A stretch of DNA of 64,000 bases, taken from positions 1 through 64,000 of the IMG/VR virus record IMGVR_UViG_3300009177_000029; one strand, given 5' to 3'. The notes under the pieces were generated by a model. It had not been told where the DNA came from and did no database searches. It saw nothing but the letters and a program-made list of their open reading frames with translations. Positions 22,226-30,434 of this stretch are shown piece after piece. Position 1 is the first letter of the stretch. Each line of letters starts with the position of its first letter. Made by a program: the position numbers and the translations under genes. This stretch comes from a virus.

Positions 22226-23043
22226 GTTCCCTCGTGCTGTGCCTTGTAGACAAGCATGTACGTATCTACGTTGGCGTACAAGTCTACTAGCGTCTTGTCG
22301 TTGTTGAGGATGAAGTCGAAGTTGTTGATGTCGAAGTCTTGTGTCTCCGATGCATGACCCGCTACCCCAAGCGTTGTTGCCTTCGCATCCGAAGAAGGAC
22401 GTAGCACGCGGATGACACATCCGCCAGCGTCGTGAATCTGCTTGAACTCGTTCTCGAAACGAATATCAGTCACCACAACACCCTCAGGCATCTTGAAGCC
22501 CTTGAGCTTGCGAACCTTCAAGCCTTCCAAGCGGTCATAGCCGTATGGAATCATGTCGCCCTCTTCATTGAGCAGCTTGCGAGTGGTACGTAGAAGGCAG
22601 TCAATCCACAGGTTTGGACCCACCGCTTCACGACCCCACTCAGTTCCTAGCGTCTGCAACATGATGCGAGGTGACAGCTTTCCGGTGTAGTGATCACGGA
22701 GCCAACAGAACCAGTGAACTAGATGCTTGTACGCACCAGCTACGAACTGCGGTTCTGAGTTTCCAGTGACACGTTCGATGTACTCGTGCCCGTACATTTC
22801 GATCCTGTACTGTGCCAGGTTCCAAGCTTCTACAGTGTGATATCTTTCGTCCACACCATTGCGGCGATCACTCGGACCCCATAGCTGGTCCTCAGTGAAT
22901 CCGAATACGTGATAGCCAAGATGCTTGATTGGATCTGCCAATGCAATCTTGGTGAAGTCGTACTTCTCGACAAGATAGTCACCGACTGTATCCTTGCCAG
23001 AACCTGCTTGACCAGAGACACCCATGATACTGAGCTTGTGCAT
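22222..23043 (-). CDS. Deoxynucleoside monophosphate kinase
   Basis: 273 residues from ATG 23043, which overlaps the micro-ORF stop as TGATG; a TTG-started extension is less likely. P-loop GVSGQAGSGKDT at 8-19, then ALADPIKHLGYHVFGF, LQTLGTEWGREAVGPNLWID and VVVTDIRFENEF, as in T4 gp1-type dNMP kinases. Phosphorylates dNMPs to dNDPs for DNA synthesis. Adjacent to thyX, so dTMP made there can be used at once. Confidence 0.88.
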   Translation of the reverse strand: MHKLSIMGVSGQAGSGKDTVGDYLVEKYDFTKIALADPIKHLGYHVFGFTEDQLWGPSDRRNGVDERYHTVEAWNLAQYRIEMYGHEYIERVTGNSEPQFVAGAYKHLVHWFCWLRDHYTGKLSPRIMLQTLGTEWGREAVGPNLWIDCLLRTTRKLLNEEGDMIPYGYDRLEGLKVRKLKGFKMPEGVVVTDIRFENEFKQIHDAGGCVIRVLRPSSDAKATTLGVAGHASETQDFDINNFDFILNNDKTLVDLYANVDTYMLVYKAQHEGT

Positions 23044-23141
23044 CACTTTGGCTTTCGTAGATAGATTTGACAACGGTCCATTGTTGCCCAAATAACAAGG
23101 ACCACGAGGATAGCAGCGTCACACCAGTCTAGAAAGGTCAT
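23043..23141 (-). CDS. 32-residue membrane micro-protein
   Basis: ATG 23141 overlaps the previous stop (ATGA) and TGA at 23043-23045 overlaps the kinase ATG (TGATG). The product MTFLDWCDAAILVVLVIWATM... is one transmembrane segment with a basic tail (RCQIYLRKPK). It fills the only gap between two coupled genes. Real translation is likely from the coupling; function unknown. Confidence 0.55.
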   Translation of the reverse strand: MTFLDWCDAAILVVLVIWATMDRCQIYLRKPK

Positions 23142-23488
23142 AGTCCCATCCTTTGTGCATCAGCAAGCGTGATACGGTATACGCGTGTCGGACTGAAAGA
23201 CTGTCCGAGAGTCGTCAAGGCTCGAATCTCTTTCTCAAGCCATGCAGCCTTCTCGATACACGCCTTGAAGAACAAGGCGTTTGCTGTGAGCGAAGCGTCA
23301 CCAGCAAGCGAAACCATCAGTGCTACCGCGGTCTTCTTGTCCGGCATTTCCAAGTCCATGCGATCGAGCAAAGCCTTGTACTGATCCTGATACAAACCGA
23401 CACGATTTCGGATGATGTCTCGTAGAGCTTGGCCTTCGGCTTCAACGTGATCGCCACCTCTGGCATCTAGGATAGGAGCTTCCTTCAT
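23138..23488 (-). CDS. Unknown helical protein, 116 residues
   Basis: ATG 23488, overlapping the upstream gene. Largely helical: QALRDIIRNRVGLYQDQYKALLDRM and SLTANALFFKACIEKAAWLEKEI. No family recognised. Second gene of the unit driven from 23739-23766. Confidence 0.63.
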   Translation of the reverse strand: MKEAPILDARGGDHVEAEGQALRDIIRNRVGLYQDQYKALLDRMDLEMPDKKTAVALMVSLAGDASLTANALFFKACIEKAAWLEKEIRALTTLGQSFSPTRVYRITLADAQRMGL

Positions 23489-23718
23489 ACTACGAAACCT
23501 CTAGCTGGCGTGAGAGACTTGATGCCACTGAGGGCGAATGCGTGTGCGTCATCACGCTCAAACACTGCGGCCTGCAACTGACGGTCAAGTTCCTTGAGTC
23601 GGTGCTGTGCAAGACGAATGGTCTCTTGTTCCTTAGCGATGAGCTTCTCAACGATGCGCACACGCTCTACACGCTCAGCGTACTCCGAAACGAACTTCAT
23701 TGCGAGATTTGAATCCAT
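23485..23718 (-). CDS. Coiled-coil protein, first gene of a unit
   Basis: 77 residues from ATG 23718, six bases after GGAGG; ATG 23724 is too close to the ribosome site. Residues 10-60 form a charged coiled coil (VSEYAERVERVRIVEKLIAKEQETIR...). No family recognised. Lies directly behind a promoter after the gp46-like gene. Confidence 0.65.
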   Translation of the reverse strand: MDSNLAMKFVSEYAERVERVRIVEKLIAKEQETIRLAQHRLKELDRQLQAAVFERDDAHAFALSGIKSLTPARGFVV

Positions 23719-23738
23719 GTCCATCCTCCGAGCTTCCA

Positions 23739-23766
23739 AGCATACTACGAAACGGTCGACGTTCAA
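23739..23766 (-). promoter_or_regulatory. Sigma70-like promoter behind the gp46-like gene
   Basis: On the - strand: TTGAAC (23761-23766), a 16-base spacer and TATGCT (23739-23744), starting three bases past the stop codon. The flank GTAATAC upstream of the -35 matches that of the promoter at 31945-31972 and resembles that at 31389-31416. Confidence 0.5.
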
Positions 23767-23769
23767 GTA

Positions 23770-25689
23770 TTACTGGAAATCCTTGGTCAGTGTTGACACG
23801 CCGTTTTCCTTCGTGATCACAATCTTCTGATTGAAGAGTTGCTTGAACGAAGACTTGTGTGTCACAACAAACACAGTCTTGTAGCGTTCCTTCTGGTCTG
23901 CGAGCAGTGCGGTGATTGAGAGGTTGCCTGCGTCGTCGATGCTCTCGAATGGCTCATCCAGGAAGCGCCAAGGCAGTTGCTTGGCAGTTCGGAACGTAGC
24001 CAGGTCGCCCAGGGCCATCGCGATTACGAGGTCAGCACGAGCCTTCTCGCCCTTGCTGACGCCCTTGTACTGCTCACCGCCATGATTGTAGATGACACTG
24101 ATCTGGAACTTATCCTTGACGTCGCCCTTCTTCAAGGCAGTCTTGGTAGAGAACGTCACCTTCATTTCGTTGCCGGTAAGCACACGAGCATAGTAAGCAG
24201 CACGGTCATTCAGAACAGGTGTCACGTAGTCAAGCATGTAGCTACGGAGACCAGCCGGTGAGAAGCCATCGACCCAGAAACTGCAAAGCTTCTGCTCGCT
24301 TACCAACTTCTTGTGCTCGGCCATGAGGGCACACAGCTTATCCACCAACCCTATTACGAGCTTTGCCTTGTCTCCGAAGATCTCTCCGAAGTTGTGTTCC
24401 TCTGATTCTACCTTCTGCAATGCCGCTTGTTCCCGAGCCAAGTCAGTCTTGTGGCGAATCATCGAATGAGAGAATGCAGACTTGGTTGTGGCAACAGTGC
24501 GCAACGTGTTCATAGCCATAGTCTTTATGTTGACCATGCCCTGCAACGTCGCAAGCTCATTTGCTGCGGCATTGATTTCACGCTGGATTTCCCCATCCAA
24601 CAACTTGATTTCCGTAGTGTGCGCGAAGATGAGGTCTTGGTAGCCTTGCTTCTCCACGTCAACTTGTGCCAGTGCAGACTCAAGATGATCGGGTGTAATC
24701 TTGGCTTCACAGGTCGGACACGTGCCCTCAAGCTTTTGCAAGCGTTCACGACGCTTATCCTGCGTCGTGATGCCTTCCTTACCAATCATGAGTTGTAGTT
24801 CTTCGTGAAGGCGTTCGTCCTTGAGCTTCTTGATGCGAGCCTTGGCTGGTGTCTCGATAGCAAAGATCTGCTTGTTGAGACCGTCAATCTCACCCTTGAT
24901 ATCCTCAGCCTCTATTAGAAGTTGAGGTACCTTATCTAGCTCAGCCTGACAGTTTGCAATGTCCTGGACGAGCAACTGTATTCTTTCCTTGATATTAAAT
25001 ACGCTAGCCGCCTTGTTTTCAGTAAAGCTTTTCTCCAAAGCACGAAGCTGCCCAACTTCCTTCTCGATAGCATCGAGGGAGTTGCGACAGCTTATTTGCT
25101 TCGAAGCATTCAGCGACAACGCACCATCGAGTTCACGTGCACGTTCGCGGGCTTGTGCATATGCCGAGGAAAGCTGTTCTGTCTGCAACAGCTTCTCAAG
25201 CAGTTCCTTGATTCCAGTATCGGTCAACGTAGCTACGTTGACACCAGCACCAGGCATCATGGCACAGAAGGTGATGAAGTCGAAGCCAACAATCTGGTTG
25301 ATGACCTCTTGCAACTGCTTCATCTTCTTGGTCTTTTCGACCCCATTGATGAACAGGCGCAAGTCGTTGGGCTTGTCGATGCGGGTATCCTTACGATGGC
25401 GAGACACGATATACGTGTTGTTACCATCGCGGAGCTTGAGCCTGACCGCACAATCCTTTCCATGGCGACGGCGTACCACGTCATCACCGCTCAACTCTCG
25501 GGCAGTCTTATCCCAGAGACACCAACAGATAGCGTCAAACAACAGGCTTTTTCCGGCGCCGTTGCTCTCGAATCCGATAGGTGCGTCCTTGTTGACACCC
25601 GTGACCAAGATGAGACCCGGCTGATTGAGCTTCAACTTGACGTGCTCAATAGTGCAGAAGTTCTCAATCGTGATCTCTTCAAACTCCAT
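23770..25689 (-). CDS. Recombination exonuclease large subunit (SbcC/Rad50/T4 gp46-like)
   Basis: 639 residues from ATG 25689, behind GAGG. Walker A GFESNGAGKS at 39-48, two long coiled-coil arms with a zinc hook CPTC at 324-327, ABC signature VSKGEKARADL near 550 and Walker B WRFLDEPFESID near 580. With the gp47-like nuclease at 28010 it forms the Mre11-Rad50-type complex that resects DNA ends for recombination-dependent replication. Size is near T4 gp46 (560 residues) and shorter than SbcC. Its start overlaps the end of the ATP-grasp gene. Confidence 0.93.
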   Translation of the reverse strand: MEFEEITIENFCTIEHVKLKLNQPGLILVTGVNKDAPIGFESNGAGKSLLFDAICWCLWDKTARELSGDDVVRRRHGKDCAVRLKLRDGNNTYIVSRHRKDTRIDKPNDLRLFINGVEKTKKMKQLQEVINQIVGFDFITFCAMMPGAGVNVATLTDTGIKELLEKLLQTEQLSSAYAQARERARELDGALSLNASKQISCRNSLDAIEKEVGQLRALEKSFTENKAASVFNIKERIQLLVQDIANCQAELDKVPQLLIEAEDIKGEIDGLNKQIFAIETPAKARIKKLKDERLHEELQLMIGKEGITTQDKRRERLQKLEGTCPTCEAKITPDHLESALAQVDVEKQGYQDLIFAHTTEIKLLDGEIQREINAAANELATLQGMVNIKTMAMNTLRTVATTKSAFSHSMIRHKTDLAREQAALQKVESEEHNFGEIFGDKAKLVIGLVDKLCALMAEHKKLVSEQKLCSFWVDGFSPAGLRSYMLDYVTPVLNDRAAYYARVLTGNEMKVTFSTKTALKKGDVKDKFQISVIYNHGGEQYKGVSKGEKARADLVIAMALGDLATFRTAKQLPWRFLDEPFESIDDAGNLSITALLADQKERYKTVFVVTHKSSFKQLFNQKIVITKENGVSTLTKDFQ

Positions 25690-26584
25690 GCTTGCCCTCA
25701 CGTAAGTAGTTCGTTAGCTCACACACTACGTCATGGATGACGTCTGTTCGATAGAAACCGGAAGAGTGGATGCAGTTGATTTCCACGACCTTGAGGTCGA
25801 AGCAACCACGCCCCGAGCCGTACTTGCCATTACCGTCCGCAGGTACACACGCTACGTCCAGCACAAACGCACCAGCCTCAGCAATCTTGTCGCCTTGTTC
25901 CTTCGCGAACTGCTTGATTTCATAGGCTTGTGAGATATCACGCAGCGAACCATCTGGCGCTGTATCTACGTCAACCAACCATGGGTCAATACGACCATTG
26001 TGCTTGTAGCCTACAACTGCGGCAATCTTTCCACCAATGTACCAGGTGCGGTACTCTGTGCTGATTGGCAGTACGCGGTTGACGTACACCGGAGAATCCA
26101 AGGTGAGAGACAAGTCGTCACCTAGACGTGGCGCATTGTCCACAATCTGCTGGAAGCCTTGTACGTCTGTGACCTTGCCACCGAAGAGCTTGATACCCAA
26201 CTCAGGACGCACAAAGAAGTCCTTCGTAGGATCCTGTGCCAGTGCTTCACGCACGGTCATCTTCTGTGCACCAGCGTTCAAATAGTCAGCGCCAAAACGT
26301 GGGCCATACCACGGCACCGAGTGCATTACCGGGTCGTAGAAGAACGCTGCCTTGTCACACAGTGTTGGGTCGTTGTGCACCATCTGCACAAGCTTGGTCG
26401 ACCCGTAGTAGATACGAGGACCATCCCACGTGAAGTTGGGCACCTGACCGACAAACGGAGGAAGAGGGAACGCACCCCAGCTAATGCCGAAGGCGTTGAA
26501 CACCTCGACCATATTGGCTGCGCTATCTTCCTGCTTGAGTCGGCTCTGCACCAACCACAACACTTGTGACCAACTGTACTTCAT
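25679..26584 (-). CDS. ATP-grasp protein, R2K-type
   Basis: 301 residues from ATG 26584 (ATGA overlap). FFVRPELGIKLFGGKVT carries the Arg/Lys pair, YRTWYIGGKIAAVVGY a core strand pair, FVLDVACV and LKVVEINCIHSSGFY the metal-binding C-terminal strands. This agrees with the phage-rich R2K clade of ATP-grasp enzymes (DUF4343). The family forms amide or peptide-like bonds using ATP; R2K members have been suggested to modify proteins, but the substrate is unknown. Sits between small zinc protein and gp46 genes. Confidence 0.78.
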   Translation of the reverse strand: MKYSWSQVLWLVQSRLKQEDSAANMVEVFNAFGISWGAFPLPPFVGQVPNFTWDGPRIYYGSTKLVQMVHNDPTLCDKAAFFYDPVMHSVPWYGPRFGADYLNAGAQKMTVREALAQDPTKDFFVRPELGIKLFGGKVTDVQGFQQIVDNAPRLGDDLSLTLDSPVYVNRVLPISTEYRTWYIGGKIAAVVGYKHNGRIDPWLVDVDTAPDGSLRDISQAYEIKQFAKEQGDKIAEAGAFVLDVACVPADGNGKYGSGRGCFDLKVVEINCIHSSGFYRTDVIHDVVCELTNYLREGKHGV

Positions 26585-26772
26585 ACGTCTCTTCCACAGT
26601 CTGGACAGTACATGGACAGTTCTCCCATGCATGAAGCTCGACGCTGATTCGGATGCTCGCAATCGAGTTGCAAATGCTTGTACTCAATCTGTAGATGATC
26701 TTGCTGGCGCTTCAACTCTCGACTGAGGTGGTCGAGGGCGCGCTTGCGCTCACGCACTGCTTCGGGTGTCAT
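26581..26772 (-). CDS. Small coiled-coil zinc-finger protein
   Basis: 63 residues. A basic helical N-terminal half (VRERKRALDHLSRELKRQQD) is followed by cysteines CEH...SCMGE...YCPDCGRDV, which can bind one zinc. Overlaps both neighbours by four bases. Possibly nucleic-acid binding; no family recognised. Confidence 0.63.
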   Translation of the reverse strand: MTPEAVRERKRALDHLSRELKRQQDHLQIEYKHLQLDCEHPNQRRASCMGELSMYCPDCGRDV

Positions 26773-26993
26773 GTGACCTCGTGGACATGGTTCACATTGA
26801 TCCAGTGACCATCGACACCCGGACCCTCGCCGTCAGTTTCGCGTGAGTCCAACTCTGGGTAATGTTGAACGATCAGCTTCAACCACTCAGATTCGTTCTT
26901 CGGTGCTTGTGCCATGTCAAACTGCATGTAGTAGTCATCACTACTTTCACTCGTGACGTGAACTACAAACTTCTTCATGATGGCTTTCTTCAT
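26769..26993 (-). CDS. Unknown acidic protein, 74 residues
   Basis: ATG 26993 behind GGGAGAAGGT and overlapping the cupin stop; a second ATG at codon 6 is possible. MKKFVVHVTSESSDDYYMQFD begins a beta-alpha unit, and the C-terminal half is acidic with GPGVDGHWINVNHVHEV. No family recognised. Confidence 0.62.
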   Translation of the reverse strand: MKKAIMKKFVVHVTSESSDDYYMQFDMAQAPKNESEWLKLIVQHYPELDSRETDGEGPGVDGHWINVNHVHEVT

Positions 26994-27502
26994 ACCTTCT
27001 CCCTGTTCGGAGCCACATCCTGGAACGGCTTATCTAAGCCCAAGTATTCCATGTGCTTGACGAAACCATTGCGAGTAAAGAAACCCCAATCCTTCTCATC
27101 CGGACCAGACACGAAGATTGTCCATGCGCCAGCCTTGAGATCCTTGAGTACCACTCGATGGAACGTGTCACCTGTGATGTAGTTGAATCCAGGTGCCTTC
27201 CTGTCGAACACATCCGGTTCCAAGTACGAGAGCGCGTGCATAGCGTTGTGTCGGTACTCGTAGTACCCACCCGTCAGGATGAGACTGAAAGACCAACGCC
27301 ACGGATGGTTGTGCAGGTCACGGTCCGGATCACTCTGATAGAAGTGATGGAGATAGATGCCTGGAAGACGCCCGTTGTGCTTGAGATAGAAACGATGAAG
27401 ATACGGCTTGCCGTCAACTTCAATCAGCTTCGCTCGTCCCGGAAACTTCTTGATCAGGAAGTTGCCCACCAGATTCACGATACGGACCCAGAGTTTCATC
27501 AT
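26990..27502 (-). CDS. Cupin-like protein
   Basis: 170 residues from ATG 27502, seven bases after GAGG. DLHNHPWRWSFSLILTGGYYEYRHN near 64-88 gives the metal-binding His pair and the strand-turn pattern of a small cupin barrel, and GDTFHRVVL supplies the last His. Similar cupins are frequent in large phages; enzyme or binding role is not known. The gene overlaps the upstream one by 83 bases. Confidence 0.75.
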   Translation of the reverse strand: MMKLWVRIVNLVGNFLIKKFPGRAKLIEVDGKPYLHRFYLKHNGRLPGIYLHHFYQSDPDRDLHNHPWRWSFSLILTGGYYEYRHNAMHALSYLEPDVFDRKAPGFNYITGDTFHRVVLKDLKAGAWTIFVSGPDEKDWGFFTRNGFVKHMEYLGLDKPFQDVAPNREKV

Positions 27503-27719
27503 GTTCATCCCTCGTAATCACGGCGAAGAGCCGTACGTTGTAGTGTCCGAGCGGCAGTGTAGCCTTTCCTACGCACGGTGCAAGTGCCACTCGGTTCACG
27601 ACCTCAGCAAAGTCAGCTTCAGTCTGATCGCCTTCTGCTCGCAAGGTGAAGTCTACGTCAGCCATAATGTCAACTACCGACGTGTTGACATTGGCACTGA
27701 GTTCAATCTGACGCTTCAC
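27420..27719 (-). CDS. Unknown protein with a long 3' overlap
   Basis: 99 residues with GTG 27719 behind GAGAG. The first 75 residues look like a folded beta-rich domain (VDIMADVDFTLRAEGDQTEADF, GHYNVRLFAVITRDE). The last 27, in the 83-base overlap with the cupin gene, are polar and disordered. A later ATG (MADVDF) is a possible start. No family recognised. Confidence 0.55.
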   Translation of the reverse strand: MKRQIELSANVNTSVVDIMADVDFTLRAEGDQTEADFAEVVNRVALAPCVGKATLPLGHYNVRLFAVITRDEHDETLGPYRESGGQLPDQEVSGTSEAD

Positions 27720-28017
27720 TGTTCGCTCTCAATCTTGCAGCCGCATCACCGCGAATCTCGCTCATCTTCTTTGGCTTGTTGCGAACAGCCATTGCCTCAT
27801 CGCCATGAACCAGAATGTCAGTGTATGTCGATTCGAGGATGAGGAACTTGTCCACATTCACTAGTAGAGCCCGCATGTCACAAGGCCCAAACATGTGAAC
27901 TTCCTTCTTGGACACAACCACGCGAGCCTTCCACTCGCCAGGATTGCGCGTCTGAAAGAAGTGCACGTCCACGTTCTGTGACGCAGGCTTGAGCTTGATG
28001 TTAGAGAAGTCAGTCAT
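27703..28017 (-). CDS. Unknown protein, 104 residues
   Basis: ATG 28017 overlaps the gp47 stop by eight bases. Beta-rich with a basic linker (VRNKPKKMSEIRGDAAARLRAN). Contains WKARVVVSKKEVHMFGP, so a small binding domain is likely. No family recognised. Confidence 0.63.
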   Translation of the reverse strand: MTDFSNIKLKPASQNVDVHFFQTRNPGEWKARVVVSKKEVHMFGPCDMRALLVNVDKFLILESTYTDILVHGDEAMAVRNKPKKMSEIRGDAAARLRANSEASD

Positions 28018-29152
28018 TCTCTTGTACTTTCGCGAGGATAGTCCTGCCGTATTCGATCAACTCCTCGTGAGTCACATCGGGCATGTTTTCCTTGAGCCAA
28101 GGTTCGTTTGCCTTGACCCACGTCTCAACCATAGCAGCCGGGGTTAGGTGCTTCTCGTCTAGTTCGATAGCTTGCAGCTTGGCTTTCGGTGGCACGTAGA
28201 TGACCTCGCAGTTGGTGGACTTGATCGTCTTACGCATAGCATCTGCGTCTGCCGGAGACAACCGCTTTTCCGTGAGCACCTTCACGAAGTCCTTCTCGCG
28301 AAGGTTTGCCGTAGTGAGTTCTTCTTCCGTCACTGCAATGAACCGTGCAGCTTCACTCTCAATGAAATCGAACTCGATGTGGTGCTGGTAGACACGCACA
28401 TGGAGAAAGCCACGCTTAGTATTTACATCACCCCAGTTATGTTGATGGGATGCTCCGATGTACCAGCCATTAGGAAACAGTGGTTGATGCTGGTGGAAGT
28501 GACCGAAGAGACACCCTGCAAATGCTGTATAGGGGATGTCACCAACGCCAATGTCGCCTTCGCTAACCAAAACGTAATCGCTGCCAACCTTGGCACCCTG
28601 CATGCCCAAGTGAGCAAACAAGAGCTTCGGACCTTCGCACACAGTGTCTGCGTGGTTGCGAATCGTGTCTATTGCAAGCTGTCTGTTCTCTGTGTACGGA
28701 ACAAAACACAGAGTGTACGTGTCTCCACGACGACCACGAACATGCGACCTCAGACTGCCTGAGCGCTCCCAACCCTTCACGACAACGTTGGGTATATGGT
28801 CAAAGACTTCCAGAGAGTGGACCTTACCCTCACGGTCAAAGCAATCGTGATTACCGACCAGCATGTAGACTGCTTCTACATTCTTGGCGAACTTGGCAAT
28901 CTCACGCGACGTGAAGTTGAATGCGTCAGTAGACACTGCCTCACGTGTGTGAAACAAGTCCCCACCGAACACAATCTTTTCGATGTCGTGTTCGTCCGCA
29001 TACTTGCGCATCTGTTCGATAACCTGGCAAGCGTCTACAAGACGGGAGTTCGTAAGAACCCCGTCGTGCATGACTTCTTGTGATCCGAACGGAAATGGGT
29101 GTGCGTGATGGTCCGAGAAGACGAGCAACTCGTCAATCAATACATCTGCCAT
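28010..29152 (-). CDS. Recombination nuclease subunit (SbcD/Mre11/T4 gp47-like)
   Basis: 380 residues. Metallophosphoesterase motifs in order: FSDHHAHPF at 12-20, VFGGDLFHTRE, LVGNHDCFD, FAHLGMQG and LFGHFHQHQ, with a C-terminal capping domain. It is the Mn-dependent nuclease partner of the SbcC-like ATPase at 23770. The pair is split by six genes, unusual since they are normally adjacent. ATG 29152 lies inside the small gene upstream. Confidence 0.92.
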   Translation of the reverse strand: MADVLIDELLVFSDHHAHPFPFGSQEVMHDGVLTNSRLVDACQVIEQMRKYADEHDIEKIVFGGDLFHTREAVSTDAFNFTSREIAKFAKNVEAVYMLVGNHDCFDREGKVHSLEVFDHIPNVVVKGWERSGSLRSHVRGRRGDTYTLCFVPYTENRQLAIDTIRNHADTVCEGPKLLFAHLGMQGAKVGSDYVLVSEGDIGVGDIPYTAFAGCLFGHFHQHQPLFPNGWYIGASHQHNWGDVNTKRGFLHVRVYQHHIEFDFIESEAARFIAVTEEELTTANLREKDFVKVLTEKRLSPADADAMRKTIKSTNCEVIYVPPKAKLQAIELDEKHLTPAAMVETWVKANEPWLKENMPDVTHEELIEYGRTILAKVQEND

Positions 29153-29309
29153 GTGGTATTTCGCTTGGCTTGTATACAGGACAACCCGCCTTTACCCAAT
29201 CCATACGCTCGCCTGTAACATCGCGCACAGAGTTCTGAGGGTCTGCCAGTTTCTCTAGCAGCTTCCTCAGAACCGGATGGAGCGGTGTGAAATCAACCCT
29301 TGAGATCAT
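29133..29309 (-). CDS. Small unknown protein between recA and gp47-like genes
   Basis: 58 residues from ATG 29309 inside the recA 3' end (17-base overlap); the longer frame is a recA shadow. [31 protein letters not shown]... is basic and helical. It ends 20 bases inside the gp47-like gene. No family recognised; placement suggests a recombination accessory. Confidence 0.62.
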   Translation of the reverse strand: MISRVDFTPLHPVLRKLLEKLADPQNSVRDVTGERMDWVKAGCPVYKPSEIPHGRCID

Positions 29310-30357
29310 AGTGCTTGCGGATCGCCTCGGAAAGCGGAGCAACCATGTCTGGATGCTGCCTGAGATATTCCACAGCCTTGTCACGGCCTTGTCCAATGCG
29401 CTCACCCTGGTAGCTGTACCATGCGCCGGACTTCTCCACAAGCTCAAGCTGTGCGCCGATATCAATCAGCTCACCGAAGTAGTCCACACCCTTGCCATAG
29501 AGAATGTCGAACTCTACTTCACGGAACGGAGGAGCTACCTTGTTCTTGATGATCTTCACACGTGTACGCGTGCCAATCACATCTTCTCCACGCTTGAGCG
29601 TACCGACCTTGCGAATGTCCAAGCGGCCAGAAGCGTAGAACTTGAGTGCGTTACCACCCGTCGTTGTCTCTGGGTTACCGAACATCACACCGATCTTCAT
29701 ACGGATCTGGTTGATGAAGATGACAAGTGTCTGGCTCTCACCTACGATTGGTGTGAGCTTACGGCATGCCTGGCTCATGAGACGAGCCTGGACACCCATC
29801 GTCGCTGCGCCCATGTCTGCCTCTTGCTCTGCCTGAGGCACCAGGGCGGCCACAGAGTCGATGACGATGACGTCGTAGGCTCCGGACTGCGCAAGGGTCT
29901 CAACGATTTCTAGGGCTTCCTCGCCGCTCGATGGTTGTGCGAAGGTGAGTGCGTCCATGTCCACACCAAGCGCACGAGCGTACGCCGGATCGAGAGCATG
30001 CTCAACGTCGATGAATGCAGCCAAGCCGCCATTCTTCTGAGCGTTTGCAATCGCGTGCAGCGTCAAGGTCGTCTTACCGCTGGCTTCTGGACCAAAGATT
30101 TCGATGATGCGACCACGTGGGTAGCCACCAACACCGAGAGCGATATCCAAACCGAGGCTTCCCGTAGTGAGAACCTCAACATCCTTGAGTGTGCAGTCAC
30201 CAAACAAGTTCACTGCGTCATCGCCATGCGTCTTCTTGATGAGTGCAATAGCAGCAGCAGCGGCCTTTTTCTTGTCACCGCCAAACTTGGTTAGGTCGAC
30301 CTTCTCTTTTGGGGCCTTCTTGCCCTTGCGTTCGATAACTGTTTCTTCGTCTGACAT
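29293..30357 (-). CDS. recA: RecA-type recombinase
   Basis: 354 residues, full bacterial-RecA layout. Lys-rich N-terminus, P-loop GPEASGKT at 89-96, [33 protein letters not shown] (Walker B), the L2-region [28 protein letters not shown], and the C-terminal domain. It forms filaments on ssDNA for strand exchange; T4-like phages use UvsX for this, so a true RecA with T4-type partners is a mosaic feature. AGAGGT precedes the ATG. An intrinsic terminator lies only 14 bases upstream, so expression depends on readthrough from the SSB transcript or an unseen promoter. Confidence 0.96.
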   Translation of the reverse strand: MSDEETVIERKGKKAPKEKVDLTKFGGDKKKAAAAAIALIKKTHGDDAVNLFGDCTLKDVEVLTTGSLGLDIALGVGGYPRGRIIEIFGPEASGKTTLTLHAIANAQKNGGLAAFIDVEHALDPAYARALGVDMDALTFAQPSSGEEALEIVETLAQSGAYDVIVIDSVAALVPQAEQEADMGAATMGVQARLMSQACRKLTPIVGESQTLVIFINQIRMKIGVMFGNPETTTGGNALKFYASGRLDIRKVGTLKRGEDVIGTRTRVKIIKNKVAPPFREVEFDILYGKGVDYFGELIDIGAQLELVEKSGAWYSYQGERIGQGRDKAVEYLRQHPDMVAPLSEAIRKHYDLKG

Positions 30358-30370
30358 GTTGTACCTCTAC

Positions 30371-30409
30371 AAATAGAAAAGGCCCACAGCTACAAAGTAG
30401 CCATGAGCC
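30371..30409 (-). terminator. Rho-independent terminator between ssb and recA
   Basis: On the - strand a 13-base stem (arms 30397-30409 and 30381-30393, all positions paired counting G-T) closes a three-base loop and is followed by TTTTCTATTT at 30371-30380. It lies 26 bases beyond the SSB stop. Confidence 0.87.
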
Positions 30410-30434
30410 TTCGCCATTCCCACCCTTGTTCTTC

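Noticed and set aside
24959-25740. Two long + strand frames opposite the gp46-like gene
   Set aside because: Both lie within a region where the - strand shows Walker A and coiled coil; they lack start signals.
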